A stretch of 64,000 bases of DNA from Elusimicrobiaceae bacterium (GTDB taxonomy: Bacteria > Elusimicrobiota > Elusimicrobia > Elusimicrobiales > Elusimicrobiaceae). The stretch lies in assembly GCA_016283355.1 (NCBI GenBank), contig JAEEMS010000005.1:62001-126000 (forward strand), read 5' to 3'. Below, piece by piece: positions 30,143 to 40,989 of the stretch. How positions within the stretch are numbered: position 1 is the first letter of the stretch; each line of letters opens with the position of its first letter. The notes under the pieces were generated by a model that made no database searches, was not told where the DNA came from, and worked only from the letters and a program-made list of their open reading frames with translations. Made by a program: the position numbers and the translations under genes.

Positions 30143-30772
30143 TTATAATCCGTCGTACAATCCCTCGTTTCTTATGTCTGAGGGCCAACTCCCCATTCTG
30201 ACCATCGCATACACCACTGCTCCATCTTCGCCTTCATAGATATCATCGGATTTATAACCCAGTAACTCACAGGCCCCATCGGGGAGATTAGCAGAAATTA
30301 ATATTTTCGGGACACAAAACACATGGGCATTCCCGCCGTCAGTTGAGAGTAGTCCGGTAGGGTTGTAAAGAAACATTTGACCCTTATACTTCCCTTTACG
30401 ATAGACGCCATAGACAAGCATCCCCCCATATTTATTGCTTTCATCGAGATTGGAAGGAGTCACTGTATAGGCAAAATTGGGGGTCAACCACACCGGAGAT
30501 TTCCACTCCTCCAACCTCACAAGATCCGGTCCCGCATGGCCTTTGAGGGATATATCCACCAAATTGAAGGACGGAGGGTTTTTTGTTGGTACACCTGGGT
30601 TTTCCGCGTACCACCGTTGGTAGGAATCATATATGGCCGGTAACACCTGAATACCCTCCATCATACGGGCACGATCGATGCTTTTGCGGTATTGTGGCAT
30701 AGCAATAGCGGACAGTACCCCCAATATCAGTACCGCTGCCAATAGTTCAATTAACGTAAAACCTTTGCTCAT
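30143..30772 (-). CDS. Prepilin-type (PilE-like) protein
   Basis: MSKGFTLIELLAAVLILGVLSAIAMPQYRKSIDRARMMEG. Confidence 0.9.
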   Translation of the reverse strand: MSKGFTLIELLAAVLILGVLSAIAMPQYRKSIDRARMMEGIQVLPAIYDSYQRWYAENPGVPTKNPPSFNLVDISLKGHAGPDLVRLEEWKSPVWLTPNFAYTVTPSNLDESNKYGGMLVYGVYRKGKYKGQMFLYNPTGLLSTDGGNAHVFCVPKILISANLPDGACELLGYKSDDIYEGEDGAVVYAMVRMGSWPSDIRNEGLYDGL

Positions 30773-30790
30773 ATCAAAACTCCACAATGT

Positions 30791-31399
30791 TTAGCAATTA
30801 TAAAATGCCTCATCAACATGTTGATGATGATCCAACATCTCATTAAGTATTGCAAGAGGAATACCTATTATGCTTCCGCTTTCGTCCACCTTATACCCCA
30901 TCATTTCGCAAATATTTTGGATAACTTCTTCGGGATTGTGGGCATTTTGGTGTACCGGGGCACAATACACTTGGGCATCTCCCGGTACGACTTCCCCCCC
31001 ATCCTTGTACTGGGCGGAATATGCAAAAAAGTTTCCCCTATATTTGCCTTTGTGGCGGAACGTTGCGAAAAAAATGTTGCCGGTTTTATTCGTTTTAAAA
31101 GTATAAACAAAATTAGGCGTGCACAATTTTGATGCGGTACCGGCCCCGCTTATCGTACCTTTTGAACCAACATCCAGTAAATTAAAAGAACCGGATTCTA
31201 CCCAATCTTTATCCGGATTTTCCGCCTGCCACCGCAGGACCGAATCATAAAGAGCCGGCAACATTACCATCCCTTCCATCGCGCGGGCGCGCGTTACACT
31301 TTTGAGGTATTGCGGCATAGCAATAGCGGACAGTACCCCCAACACCAGTACCGCTGCCAACAACTCAATTAACGTAAAACCCTTTTTAATGTTATGCAT
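30791..31399 (-). CDS. Prepilin-type (PilE-like) protein
   Basis: MHNIKKGFTLIELLAAVLVLGVLSAIAMPQYLKSVTRARAMEG; recent paralogue of the preceding gene. Confidence 0.9.
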   Translation of the reverse strand: MHNIKKGFTLIELLAAVLVLGVLSAIAMPQYLKSVTRARAMEGMVMLPALYDSVLRWQAENPDKDWVESGSFNLLDVGSKGTISGAGTASKLCTPNFVYTFKTNKTGNIFFATFRHKGKYRGNFFAYSAQYKDGGEVVPGDAQVYCAPVHQNAHNPEEVIQNICEMMGYKVDESGSIIGIPLAILNEMLDHHQHVDEAFYNC

Positions 31400-31531
31400 A
31401 ATTTTCCACCCCTTTGTGTATAGTATAAGAGTTTTATGGAAAAATACAACCCTAATTATAGCTAAAAATTCAATCTTCTGCAAAATTTAGTAAGATATAC
31501 AGGGTTTGAAACCCTGTAGGAGGAAACCTGT

Positions 31532-32638
31532 ATGCGGATTTATGATGATGTACAACTGGATTACTGCGACGTACTCTTGCGCCCCAAACGCTCCACGTTG
31601 GCTTCCCGCTCGGAAGTGGAAATCCAGCGGTTGTATCACTTTAAATGGTGCCCGCGCACGATAACGGCCACCGGAATTGTAAGCGCCAATATGTTTACAA
31701 CCGGCACCTTTGAGTTGGCACGCGCGTTGCAAAAACAACGGTTGTTTAGCGCGCTGCACAAACATTACAGCGCGGAAGATTTGATAACTTTTTTACGTGA
31801 TAACCAAAAAGAATTCGGCTCCAACGAGTTGGTGTTTGTCAGTTCCGGCGTATCGGATGCGGATTTTGAAAAACTGACCCAAGTGATGAACACCGGGCTT
31901 GTGCAAAATATTTGCGTGGACGTGGCTAACGGTTATTCCCCCTATTTGCTCAACTACATCCGCAAGGTCCGCCAAATGTGGCCGGAAGTGTTACTGATGG
32001 CCGGCAACGTAGTAACCGGAGATATGTGCGAAGACCTCATTTTAAACGGGGCCGATATCGTGAAAGTGGGCATCGGCCCGGGGTCCGTATGTACCACACG
32101 CAAACTGACCGGCGTGGGAAGACCGCAATTTTCAACAGTGATTGAATGTGCGGATGCGGCCCACGGCACGGGCGGTATGATTTGCGCCGACGGCGGCTGC
32201 ACCGTGCCCGGGGATGTGTGCAAAGCGTTGTGCGCCGGGGCAGATTTTGTAATGCTGGGCGGCATGTTGGCCGGACACGCGGAAAGCGGCGGCGAAATGA
32301 CCGAAAAATCGTTTCAGACCGGCGAGGTCAATTTAATTGATGACAAAACGTGTGCGCTGAAAATCGAACAAAAACAATACAAAAAATTTTATGGGATGAG
32401 TTCCCAGTACGCGCAGGACCAACATTACGGCGGAATGAAAAAATACCGTGCCAGCGAAGGAAAAGTGGTAGAAATTCCGTTCCGCGGGCCCGTGGAACCG
32501 ACGTTGCTTTCCATTTTGGGCGGTATCCGCAGCTGCATGACGTATATCGGCGCCAAGAATTTAAAAGATATGCCCAAATGCGCTACTTTCTACCGCGTCA
32601 ACCGGCAACTCAACACAATTTTCGGAAATGAATCCTAA
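31532..32638 (+). CDS. guaC: GMP reductase (IMPDH/GMPR family)
   Basis: YDDVQLDYCDVLLRPKRS; VKVGIGPGSVCTTRKLTGVGRPQ; FVMLGGMLAGH. Confidence 0.88.
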   Translation: MRIYDDVQLDYCDVLLRPKRSTLASRSEVEIQRLYHFKWCPRTITATGIVSANMFTTGTFELARALQKQRLFSALHKHYSAEDLITFLRDNQKEFGSNELVFVSSGVSDADFEKLTQVMNTGLVQNICVDVANGYSPYLLNYIRKVRQMWPEVLLMAGNVVTGDMCEDLILNGADIVKVGIGPGSVCTTRKLTGVGRPQFSTVIECADAAHGTGGMICADGGCTVPGDVCKALCAGADFVMLGGMLAGHAESGGEMTEKSFQTGEVNLIDDKTCALKIEQKQYKKFYGMSSQYAQDQHYGGMKKYRASEGKVVEIPFRGPVEPTLLSILGGIRSCMTYIGAKNLKDMPKCATFYRVNRQLNTIFGNES

Positions 32639-32676
32639 AAATTGTTACAATAAGAAAAACCCAAAAGGAGACACCC

Positions 32677-33093
32677 ATGATTAAAGAAGGTTCGAAAGTA
32701 AAATTTGACTACACCCTTACCGTTGACGGAAAAGTGGAAGACACTTCCGCCGGCCGCGGCCCGTTGGAATATACACACGGCGCCGGGCACATCATTCCGG
32801 GGCTTGAAAAAGAATTAACCGGCATGAAAGTAGGCGATAAAAAAACCGTACAGGTTTCCCCGGAAGAAGGATACGGCAAAGTGTTGGAAGAAGCCATCCG
32901 CCGCGTACCTAAAACCGCGGTAAACGGCGTGGAAAATTTAAAAGTAGGCGATATGGTGGGCGCCAGTAACGGCGGGCACACGTTCCGCGCGTTGGTAAAA
33001 GAAATTACCGACACGGAAGTGGTGCTTGATTTCAATCACCCGCTGGCCGGCAAAACATTGAACTTTGACGTAGAAATTAAAGAAATTAACTAA
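32677..33093 (+). CDS. FKBP-type peptidyl-prolyl isomerase (SlyD-like)
   Basis: VKFDYTLTVDGKVEDTSAGRGPLEYTHGAGHIIPGLEKELTGMKVGDKKTVQVSPEEGYG. Confidence 0.92.
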   Translation: MIKEGSKVKFDYTLTVDGKVEDTSAGRGPLEYTHGAGHIIPGLEKELTGMKVGDKKTVQVSPEEGYGKVLEEAIRRVPKTAVNGVENLKVGDMVGASNGGHTFRALVKEITDTEVVLDFNHPLAGKTLNFDVEIKEIN

Positions 33094-33110
33094 TTGTTTA
33101 GTTGCCGACA

Positions 33111-33139
33111 AAACCCCCGGACTAGCCCGGGGGTTTTTT
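33111..33139 (+). terminator. Rho-independent terminator after the FKBP gene
   Basis: aaacccccggactagcccgggggtttttt. Confidence 0.9.
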
Positions 33140-33246
33140 ACGCGTAAAGATGTCCGACACAAAAGAATCGGGGCCAAAAGGCCCAGAATTTTTTTGGGTC
33201 TTTGGGCCCTGGCACAAGTGGGCTGATTTTTTCTACCATAAGAGTA

Positions 33247-34914
33247 ATGAAATATTTTGTATCCCTTATTTGCATCCTATGTTTACTGGTAGCGGGAGGA
33301 CCGGTTTGGTCGGCCCCGAATGGGAAATATTTGAAATATCTGAAACAGTCCGCGGGCCGTTTCCCGGCCGGATATTTCCGCAATCAAATTTTCCGCAATC
33401 CGCTTGCCAATACTGCCCCCATGCGAAACGCGCTGGGATGGGAGAAAACGCCGGCATCACTCACCGTCCTTGAACAACTAAAGAAACAAACGGGGAATAA
33501 TCTCGATTATGATCCGCATTTAACTCCTACCGAAAACATGCCAATAACGGTTTCTTGGGAAGAATTGCAACGTATGAAACAGACAACGCCCAGTTTTCCG
33601 CCCGGATATTTTCATAATAAAACCGATCGCGACGCACTTGCGGAGCTTGCCGCCTATGACGACATAAGAGGATGGGAGAAAAAAAGAACCGACACCAACG
33701 CTGCCTACGCGCAACTAAAGCAACAGCCGGTAGAGTTTAACACAAATTACGAAGCTTTTTTGGATGATTATGACGAAAACGAAGGTGCCCCCTCCATGGA
33801 TGTTCCCTCGGTAAAAATGGACATCGTAAAACCGAAAATGCCCGACTTCCATCCTGTTCCCCTCCGTGAAATTGAAGACAGACCGGAAATTTTGGACATA
33901 TATGACTTTGCACCGGAAGATGCCACCCAAAAAGATCCGGAAGAAGCGCGTAGAATAATTGGAGATGTAAACGGAACACTCATCAGTAATATGTTCTTTC
34001 GCAACGATCTTTTGAAAGATGTTTCCAAAATGATGGTGTTTGCCCCTTTTGAAACAAGACCCATGGATGAGATATTTATGGAAAGCGCCGCTCTTTTTTA
34101 CGCACGGGCCGATGATGAACTGCCGGTAGATTTCCAATTTTTACCAGCGAAAGAAAAACTGCGGAAAAAACTGGACCTGCAGAAAGATTTTTATTTTGAC
34201 ATCTTGCCCTATTCGTTTCTCGTTTTAACAAGCCAACGTATCGAACCGAATTACTTGGAAGAGGCGGTCCGTTATTACTTTTTAACACTATCCGTTGCGG
34301 ATATACCGCTACATCGAAAAATACGCTCTCTTACCATGCTCAGTTTTTTGTGCCAACCCTACGACCGAATCAACGGCATCCCTATTACGGATATAATTAT
34401 ATATTCCCTTTATCATGATTTTGGAAATAACCCGCCGTGGATCGTGGATTATGCGGCCGGAATGGCGCTTTTAAATCTCCATGCCCCGCAAAAAATCCAG
34501 GATGTGGTACAATGGCGCCGCCAAGTAGATGCCAGACGCGGCCGGCGTACCCCCGGGATTGCAATGTTGTACCGAGAAATTTTTGGAAAATATGATTTTT
34601 ACGTACAGGATTTGGGTGCTTTCCCGTACATGCAGCCCGATTCAAAAGAAGACAGAGAAATTGCTCTGAACCAACTGCATTACATCCGCAGCAAGTTTGA
34701 TGCAGATTCCTTTGAAGAAATGATGTGGCGATTATCCGACGTAAACGATATGGTCGTGTTTTTGAATTTAAAAGGGTCCGTTGCGCAACCGATTCCGACA
34801 TCGCAAGAAACCCAAACGGAACCGGAGGACCCCTCCGCCGAACCGGAAAATAAACCCAACGACCCGGAAACGCAAAAAGATGACGAGGATAAACCGAAAT
34901 TTTCCCTTAACTAA
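33247..34914 (+). CDS. Secreted protein of unknown function with N-terminal internal repeat
   Basis: MKYFVSLICILCLLVAGGPVWSAP signal; duplicated FPxGYFxN...GWEK unit; Glu/Pro-rich tail. Confidence 0.65.
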   Translation: MKYFVSLICILCLLVAGGPVWSAPNGKYLKYLKQSAGRFPAGYFRNQIFRNPLANTAPMRNALGWEKTPASLTVLEQLKKQTGNNLDYDPHLTPTENMPITVSWEELQRMKQTTPSFPPGYFHNKTDRDALAELAAYDDIRGWEKKRTDTNAAYAQLKQQPVEFNTNYEAFLDDYDENEGAPSMDVPSVKMDIVKPKMPDFHPVPLREIEDRPEILDIYDFAPEDATQKDPEEARRIIGDVNGTLISNMFFRNDLLKDVSKMMVFAPFETRPMDEIFMESAALFYARADDELPVDFQFLPAKEKLRKKLDLQKDFYFDILPYSFLVLTSQRIEPNYLEEAVRYYFLTLSVADIPLHRKIRSLTMLSFLCQPYDRINGIPITDIIIYSLYHDFGNNPPWIVDYAAGMALLNLHAPQKIQDVVQWRRQVDARRGRRTPGIAMLYREIFGKYDFYVQDLGAFPYMQPDSKEDREIALNQLHYIRSKFDADSFEEMMWRLSDVNDMVVFLNLKGSVAQPIPTSQETQTEPEDPSAEPENKPNDPETQKDDEDKPKFSLN

Positions 34915-34930
34915 TGCATCTTTTGTTCAC

Positions 34931-34962
34931 AAAAAAAATCCCTTCTTCCGAAGGGATTTTTT
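34931..34962. terminator. Terminator hairpin between convergent genes
   Basis: aaaaaaaatcccttc-ttcc-gaagggatttttt. Confidence 0.85.
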
Positions 34963-34982
34963 AAATCCAACCGCCGCGAGGT

Positions 34983-36050
34983 TTACGTATAACTTTCCAA
35001 GTACGTATGTAATCCTTCCCCGCGCGCTTGTTTGACACCTTCTTCATACAACGCTTCGGCCGGTTCGTTTTGCCCCAAGGCATAAAGCACTTGCGCAAGC
35101 GAAAGTTTGGTTAAAATTTGGCCGCGTTTCTCATCGGAATTATCAAACAGCACTTGGGCTTCTTGCAAATCTTTCAGGGCCTCTTTCATTTTGTTTTTGC
35201 GTCTTAAAACATCCGCACGGCCCCATTTCACAAACCCCAAATCTACCGTGTCACGAATCGAACTGTAGAGTTTATCGGCCACATTGTAATGGCGCAACGC
35301 TTCTTGGTAACGGCCTTGCTGGCGCAACCCGTTGGCCATTCCGCAATGCGTGTAGGCCTTGCCGAAAACATCTTCACTATTTTTAAAAATGCGCGCAGCA
35401 CGTTGATAATTTTTAACACATTCGTCTACTTTTCCGCAAATGCGGCTAATCCCCGCCAGGCCGCAATAACCGTAGGCCTCGCTGATTTTATCTCCGGCTT
35501 TTTTGGCACAGGCAATGGCCTTTTTAAATTGCGCAATACCTTCTTCAAAATGACCTTGCAGGCGGAAAATCCCCCCTTTGGCCCAATGAATAAAACCGAT
35601 ACCGGCTTCATCTTTCTGTTGCACGTAGAAGGATAATACTGCGTCTAACAATTCCAACGCTTCGTCCAGTTTTCCCCACGCCCGCAACGACATGCCCATT
35701 TCCTGCATGGCACGCACGAAATAATCTTCATACTCCAATTCGCGCGCCATTTCCAGGGTTTCGTCGGCCAGTTCGTACGCAGCGGCCGCGTGCCCGAGCG
35801 TGCGGTAACAGGCAGACATAGCCAGTAAAATATCCATTCGTTCTTCGGCTTCTTCCGTCCGGCTAAGCGCCCCGGCATAACTTTTAAGGGCATGTTCAAA
35901 CATCCCCAGCTGGCGTTGTGCTTCCCCCTGCACAAACCATACCGAGGAAGTTTTTGTCTTTACCTTCGCCAACGCTTTCAACACGTCCGAAGGGCGGTTT
36001 TGCTCCAACAAATCAGTGAGTGTTGCAAGATCAGTTTTTTGACGGGACAT
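34983..36050 (-). CDS. TPR-repeat protein
   Basis: Many degenerate TPRs (GKLDEALELLDAVL, GRYQEALRHYNVADKLY, NKMKEALKDLQEAQ). Confidence 0.8.
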   Translation of the reverse strand: MSRQKTDLATLTDLLEQNRPSDVLKALAKVKTKTSSVWFVQGEAQRQLGMFEHALKSYAGALSRTEEAEERMDILLAMSACYRTLGHAAAAYELADETLEMARELEYEDYFVRAMQEMGMSLRAWGKLDEALELLDAVLSFYVQQKDEAGIGFIHWAKGGIFRLQGHFEEGIAQFKKAIACAKKAGDKISEAYGYCGLAGISRICGKVDECVKNYQRAARIFKNSEDVFGKAYTHCGMANGLRQQGRYQEALRHYNVADKLYSSIRDTVDLGFVKWGRADVLRRKNKMKEALKDLQEAQVLFDNSDEKRGQILTKLSLAQVLYALGQNEPAEALYEEGVKQARGEGLHTYLESYT

Positions 36051-36058
36051 ACACGCTC

Positions 36059-36424
36059 CTATATTTTTAAAATTTTTTTGATTTGCGCCAACGTATCTTT
36101 TAAATCATAGGGTTTAGGGATAAAATAATCTGCCCCGGCGTCCATGGCGCGTTGGCGGGATTCTTCGTCAGACAAAGTGGACATAATCACTATCGGAATA
36201 CGCCAAGTGGCATTATCCGTTTTAAGCAATTTACACACATCAAACCCGCTGATTTTGGGCAACATCAAATCCAATAAAATAACATCCGGGCGTACTTGTT
36301 TAGCCAACGTTACCCCTTTGACACCATTTTCTGCCCAATGCGCTTCTATATTTTCCACCTTAAAAGCTCCCAACAGCGCGGTGGCTAACACTTTTGAATC
36401 TTCAATCAAAACAATTTTTTTCAT
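36059..36424 (-). CDS. Stand-alone response-regulator receiver domain
   Basis: MKKIVLIEDSKVLA...RPDVILLDLMLPKISGFDVC...IPIVIMSTL...GADYFIPKPYD. Confidence 0.9.
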   Translation of the reverse strand: MKKIVLIEDSKVLATALLGAFKVENIEAHWAENGVKGVTLAKQVRPDVILLDLMLPKISGFDVCKLLKTDNATWRIPIVIMSTLSDEESRQRAMDAGADYFIPKPYDLKDTLAQIKKILKI

Positions 36425-36936
36425 AGTTCTTTACATTTGGTCCGGTACGTTTCAATGGCTTGCGCATAGTCACGCGCGTTTTTGATAATTCCGTTTACCT
36501 CGTCTTCCTCGAGCGAACGGATAATTTTGCCCGGCACGCCCATCACCAAAGAACCGGACGGAATATTTTTGCCGGCGGGAATCACGGCACCGGCCCCAAT
36601 AATACAATTGGAACCGATTTCGCTTTCCATCACCACTGCGTTCATACCAATTAAAACATTGTCCCCGATTTTACTGCCGTGTACAACGGCACCGTGCCCC
36701 ACGCTTACGCCTTCCCCCAACACACACGGGGCCCCGTAATTGACGTGCAACACAGCATTGTCTTGAATATTGGAATGATCCCCTACACAAATGGAATCGA
36801 TGTCCCCGCGCAGCACCGCCCCCGGGAATACCGACACATTCGCCCCTAACGTTACCGCGCCGATTACCACCGCACGCGGGTGAATGTAACACGTTTTATC
36901 TATTTTCGGTTTTAATGTATCAATACATTGTTTCAT
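36421..36936 (-). CDS. Gamma-carbonic-anhydrase-like left-handed beta-helix protein
   Basis: Hexapeptide repeats: GAVTLGANVSVFPGAVLRGDIDSICVGDHSNIQDNAVLHV...SVGHGAVVHGSKIGDNVLIGMNAVV. Confidence 0.9.
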   Translation of the reverse strand: MKQCIDTLKPKIDKTCYIHPRAVVIGAVTLGANVSVFPGAVLRGDIDSICVGDHSNIQDNAVLHVNYGAPCVLGEGVSVGHGAVVHGSKIGDNVLIGMNAVVMESEIGSNCIIGAGAVIPAGKNIPSGSLVMGVPGKIIRSLEEDEVNGIIKNARDYAQAIETYRTKCKEL

Positions 36937-37975
36937 AACGGTCCTTGTTGCGGCGGCCGGAAGATTGCGGGGAAGATAAGTGTAAACCCCAATAAATAAA
37001 AATACTGATCATTCCGGGAATTACATAATATACTACGCGGTAAATCAGCGTAGCCATTAAAGCAGCATCCCAGTCAATCCCCATTTGGGAAAACACGGCT
37101 GTCATTGCCAATTCCATGGCGCCTAAACCGCTGGGCAAAATCGGAATCAGCGTGGTAACCATCCCCACCGCAAAACCGGCGATAAGTACACCCGCCGTTA
37201 TATGAATACCCACCGCACGGAAAGCAAAATAAAGCACCATAATCGTAAAAAACCAATCCGCACAAATATAAAAAATAGTTTTGGTCAGTTTTTTCTTTTT
37301 ACGGTGAATTAAATCAATACCTTCATCCAACTGGTCCATAAAATTGTCGTATTTCCCTTTGGGAATGAGGGCGTTGAAAACGTGAAACAAAAATTTGTTG
37401 AGCAACCGGAAAATTTTGCGGATGCCTTTGGAACGCCATTCATTATTAAACAGGAATGCCGCCACTATACCACACACGGCACACATTACCACAATCAAAC
37501 CGAAATTTTGCAACAACTGACGGGCCGAAGCGGAAGAATTAAAGAACATCAGTACAGATCCTTGCAAAATAATGACAGCCAAAACGAAGTACAACAATAC
37601 CGTAATCACAATACTGGCCGTTACACACATTCCAAACGGCACGCGCCGGCGATTGAGCAAATGCGCCCGTAGGGCAAATCCGCTGGCACCGAAGGAAGAA
37701 ATCAAATAATTGACCGTTGTGGAAACAAGGGCAATCCCAATGGCCGCCCCGCGACCGATACGGTGGCCCATGATACGCAGAACTTCGTATAAGCTCAACC
37801 CCATAGCTACATAGATACAGAAAGAAGAAAGCAAAGATAAGACAAGATATTTGGTACGTACTTCCTGCCAAATTTTTATAAAGCTACCTTGGGCCTGATA
37901 AATCATAACGCCCAAAATGCCCACGGAAAATAAAACGGCCGTACAATAAATAAAGTACTTTAGCGATTTTTTCAC
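36920..37975 (-). CDS. Lysylphosphatidylglycerol synthase TM-region/flippase-like (UPF0104) protein
   Basis: Multi-TM; LSSFCIYVAMGLSLYEVLRIMGHRIGRGAAIGIALVSTTVNYLISSFGASGFALRAHLL; LPSGLGAMELAM. Confidence 0.75.
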   Translation of the reverse strand: MKKSLKYFIYCTAVLFSVGILGVMIYQAQGSFIKIWQEVRTKYLVLSLLSSFCIYVAMGLSLYEVLRIMGHRIGRGAAIGIALVSTTVNYLISSFGASGFALRAHLLNRRRVPFGMCVTASIVITVLLYFVLAVIILQGSVLMFFNSSASARQLLQNFGLIVVMCAVCGIVAAFLFNNEWRSKGIRKIFRLLNKFLFHVFNALIPKGKYDNFMDQLDEGIDLIHRKKKKLTKTIFYICADWFFTIMVLYFAFRAVGIHITAGVLIAGFAVGMVTTLIPILPSGLGAMELAMTAVFSQMGIDWDAALMATLIYRVVYYVIPGMISIFIYWGLHLSSPQSSGRRNKDRYETMY

Positions 37976-38053
37976 GTAAATACCCCAATGCGGATTTGTA
38001 TAAATTATATAATATTATTATACTACCGGGCACGGTTTACGTAGCCGGGGCAG

Positions 38054-40966
38054 GTGCACATGAAAAGTATTAAAGTAATCGGCGCAAAAGGCCACAATTT
38101 AAAAAACATATCAGTAGAAATTCCTAAAGATAAAATGGTCGTGGTAACGGGGCTTTCCGGCTCGGGCAAGAGTTCTCTTGCGTTTGACACCATTTATGCG
38201 GAAGGGCAACGGCGTTACGTGGAAAGCATGTCCGCCTATGCCCGGCAATTTTTGGAACTGATGGAAAAGCCCGACGTAGAACACATTGAAGGCCTTTCCC
38301 CCGCCATCTCTATCGAGCAACGCAACCCGTCCAAAAATCCGCGTTCCACCGTCGCCACGGTTACGGAAATTTACGATTACTTGCGTTTATTGTTTGCCCG
38401 TGTGGGGCACCGCTATTGCCCGGAGTGCGGGCGGGAAGTACAATCGTGGAGTGTGCAGGGAATTGCACAAGATATTTTAACACGATTTAACGAACGGACC
38501 GTCTTTGTTTTATCTCCCGTCATCCGCGGGCGCCAAGGCACATACGAAGAATTATTCAAAAAATTTAAAAAGGAAGGATACGTCAAAGTACGCGTTAACG
38601 GTACGATTGTGTCGTTAGACAACGTGCCCGTATTAGAGCGGTACAAAAAGCATACAATCGAATTGGTAACCGACGAAATTTTTGTGGAAGAATCGGACCG
38701 CGAACGTTTGGTGGAAAGTTTGGAAGCCGCGCTCAAATATGCCGGCGGACTTGTACACATTTTGGAAACGGAAGGAAAACAACCGCTCGATTTTACCTAC
38801 AGCGAATCCAACGCTTGCGCGCATTGCGGAATTGGATTTAGCGAGCTCGAACCGCGGCTTTTTTCGTTTAATTCCCCTTACGGGGCTTGCCCCGATTGCA
38901 ACGGGTTGGGCGTAAAAATAGAGGTGGACGAACAACTGGTAGTGCCCGATCCGTCCCTCTCTATTAACGAAGGGACCATTGAAGCGTGGGATAATCCCGT
39001 CACCACCCGCACGCACCGTTGGAAAAATTCCTGGAGCGGTTATTACTACGATATTTTAAAACAGGTCTGCCGCCAAAATAAAATTAAAATGAATACTCCC
39101 TGGAAAGAGTTACCCAAACGCCAGCGCGATTTACTTTTGTACGGCACGGGCGGAGCCACCTATACCTCCATTATTTCCGGCGGTGAACAAGAATTTGAAG
39201 GCGTAATTACAAATTTAAAACGACGCGTGGCCGAGAGTGAGAGTGATTTCGTAAAAGAAGAAGTAACCCAACGCTTTATGCGGGAAATCGAGTGCCCCAC
39301 TTGCCACGGGAAACGTCTCAAACCCGAGGCACTTGCGGTAAAAATTAACGACAAGAATATTTACGAAATTACACACTTGCAAGTATCGGCTGCCAAAGAT
39401 TTTTTTGCCCATTTGCATTTGTCCCCCAAAGAAAAAATTATTGCCAAAGATGTACTCAAAGAAATTAACGCACGGCTTAATTTTTTAAACAGCGTGGGGC
39501 TTTCTTATTTGACGCTTGACCGCAAAAGTCAAACGCTATCGGGCGGAGAAGCACAGCGCATTCACTTGGCCACACAAATCGGTTCCGGGTTGACGGGTGT
39601 GCTTTATGTGCTGGATGAACCGACCATCGGTTTGCATTCGCGCGACAACGACCGCTTGATTGAAACGTTGAAAAATTTACGGGATTTGGATAACACGCTT
39701 ATCGTGGTAGAGCACGATAAAGACACTATTTTAGCTTCGGATTATGTGGTGGAACTGGGCCCGTTGGCCGGTGAAAAAGGCGGCCAAATTGTAGCCAGTG
39801 AACCGACCCGCGATTTTGTAAAAAACGAAAAATCGCTGACGGCCTCTTACTTAAACGGGCGTCGCCTTATTTTACCGCCGGCCACCCTGCGTAAAGGAAA
39901 CGGAAAATTTTTAACCATCCGCGGGGCACGCCAATTCAATTTAAAAAATATCGATGTCAAAATTCCGCTCGGGAAATTTGTGTGTGTAACCGGCGTGTCC
40001 GGCTCGGGTAAAAGCACCCTCATTCACCAAATTTTATACAAAGCACTGGCACGAGAATTTTACGGTGCTAAAGAAGTTCCCGGCGAACATGATTCGATTA
40101 AAGGATTGGAACACATCGATAAAGTGATTATTGTGGACCAAAGCCCTATCGGCAAAACGCCGCGCAGTAACCCGGCCACTTACACCGGTGTCTTCTCGCA
40201 CATCCGGGAATTGTTTGCCCAAATGCCCGAGGCCAAACGGCGCGGATACAAACCGGGGCGATTTTCGTTTAACGTCAAAGGAGGACGGTGCGAAAAATGC
40301 CAGGGCGACGGTATTTTAAAAATTCAAATGCAATTTTTGCCGGATATTTATGTCAAATGCGAAGAGTGCCACGGCAACCGTTTTAACGAAGATACGTTGG
40401 CCGTCAAATTCAAAGGCAAAAATATTGCCGAAGTGCTGGATCTAAGTGTATCGCAAGCACTTGAATTTTTTGAAGCCATTCCCAAAATCAAACGCTGTTT
40501 GCAAACCTTAAACGATGTAGGCCTCGGATATATTAAACTGGGGCAAGCGGCCACTACACTTTCGGGCGGAGAAGCGCAACGCGTCAAATTGGCCGACGAA
40601 CTTTCCCGCAAGGGGACAGGCAATACCTTATATATACTGGATGAACCCACTACCGGGCTCCACTTTGCCGACATCGATAAATTATTACACGTTTTACACG
40701 GTTTGGCCGACCGCGGAAACACTATTTTGATTATTGAGCACAATTTGGACGTCATTAAAACAGCCGATTGGCTGATTGATTTGGGGCCCGAAGGCGGCGA
40801 CAAAGGCGGAACAATTGTGTGCGAAGGAACTCCCGCTCAAGTAGCCGCTTGCAAAAAATCCTATACAGGCCATTATTTGAAACCGGAATTGGAGGCCGTT
40901 ACCTCTTACTTGCGCCAACATCCGCAGGAAAATTTACCTGCGCCGAAGAAAACGCAAAAAATTTAA
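38054..40966 (+). CDS. uvrA: Excinuclease ABC subunit A
   Basis: [36 protein letters not shown]; zinc motifs; two ABC signature LSGGEAQR segments. Confidence 0.98.
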   Translation: MHMKSIKVIGAKGHNLKNISVEIPKDKMVVVTGLSGSGKSSLAFDTIYAEGQRRYVESMSAYARQFLELMEKPDVEHIEGLSPAISIEQRNPSKNPRSTVATVTEIYDYLRLLFARVGHRYCPECGREVQSWSVQGIAQDILTRFNERTVFVLSPVIRGRQGTYEELFKKFKKEGYVKVRVNGTIVSLDNVPVLERYKKHTIELVTDEIFVEESDRERLVESLEAALKYAGGLVHILETEGKQPLDFTYSESNACAHCGIGFSELEPRLFSFNSPYGACPDCNGLGVKIEVDEQLVVPDPSLSINEGTIEAWDNPVTTRTHRWKNSWSGYYYDILKQVCRQNKIKMNTPWKELPKRQRDLLLYGTGGATYTSIISGGEQEFEGVITNLKRRVAESESDFVKEEVTQRFMREIECPTCHGKRLKPEALAVKINDKNIYEITHLQVSAAKDFFAHLHLSPKEKIIAKDVLKEINARLNFLNSVGLSYLTLDRKSQTLSGGEAQRIHLATQIGSGLTGVLYVLDEPTIGLHSRDNDRLIETLKNLRDLDNTLIVVEHDKDTILASDYVVELGPLAGEKGGQIVASEPTRDFVKNEKSLTASYLNGRRLILPPATLRKGNGKFLTIRGARQFNLKNIDVKIPLGKFVCVTGVSGSGKSTLIHQILYKALAREFYGAKEVPGEHDSIKGLEHIDKVIIVDQSPIGKTPRSNPATYTGVFSHIRELFAQMPEAKRRGYKPGRFSFNVKGGRCEKCQGDGILKIQMQFLPDIYVKCEECHGNRFNEDTLAVKFKGKNIAEVLDLSVSQALEFFEAIPKIKRCLQTLNDVGLGYIKLGQAATTLSGGEAQRVKLADELSRKGTGNTLYILDEPTTGLHFADIDKLLHVLHGLADRGNTILIIEHNLDVIKTADWLIDLGPEGGDKGGTIVCEGTPAQVAACKKSYTGHYLKPELEAVTSYLRQHPQENLPAPKKTQKI

Positions 40967-40989
40967 CACTGTTGTGCAAAAGGATAACC

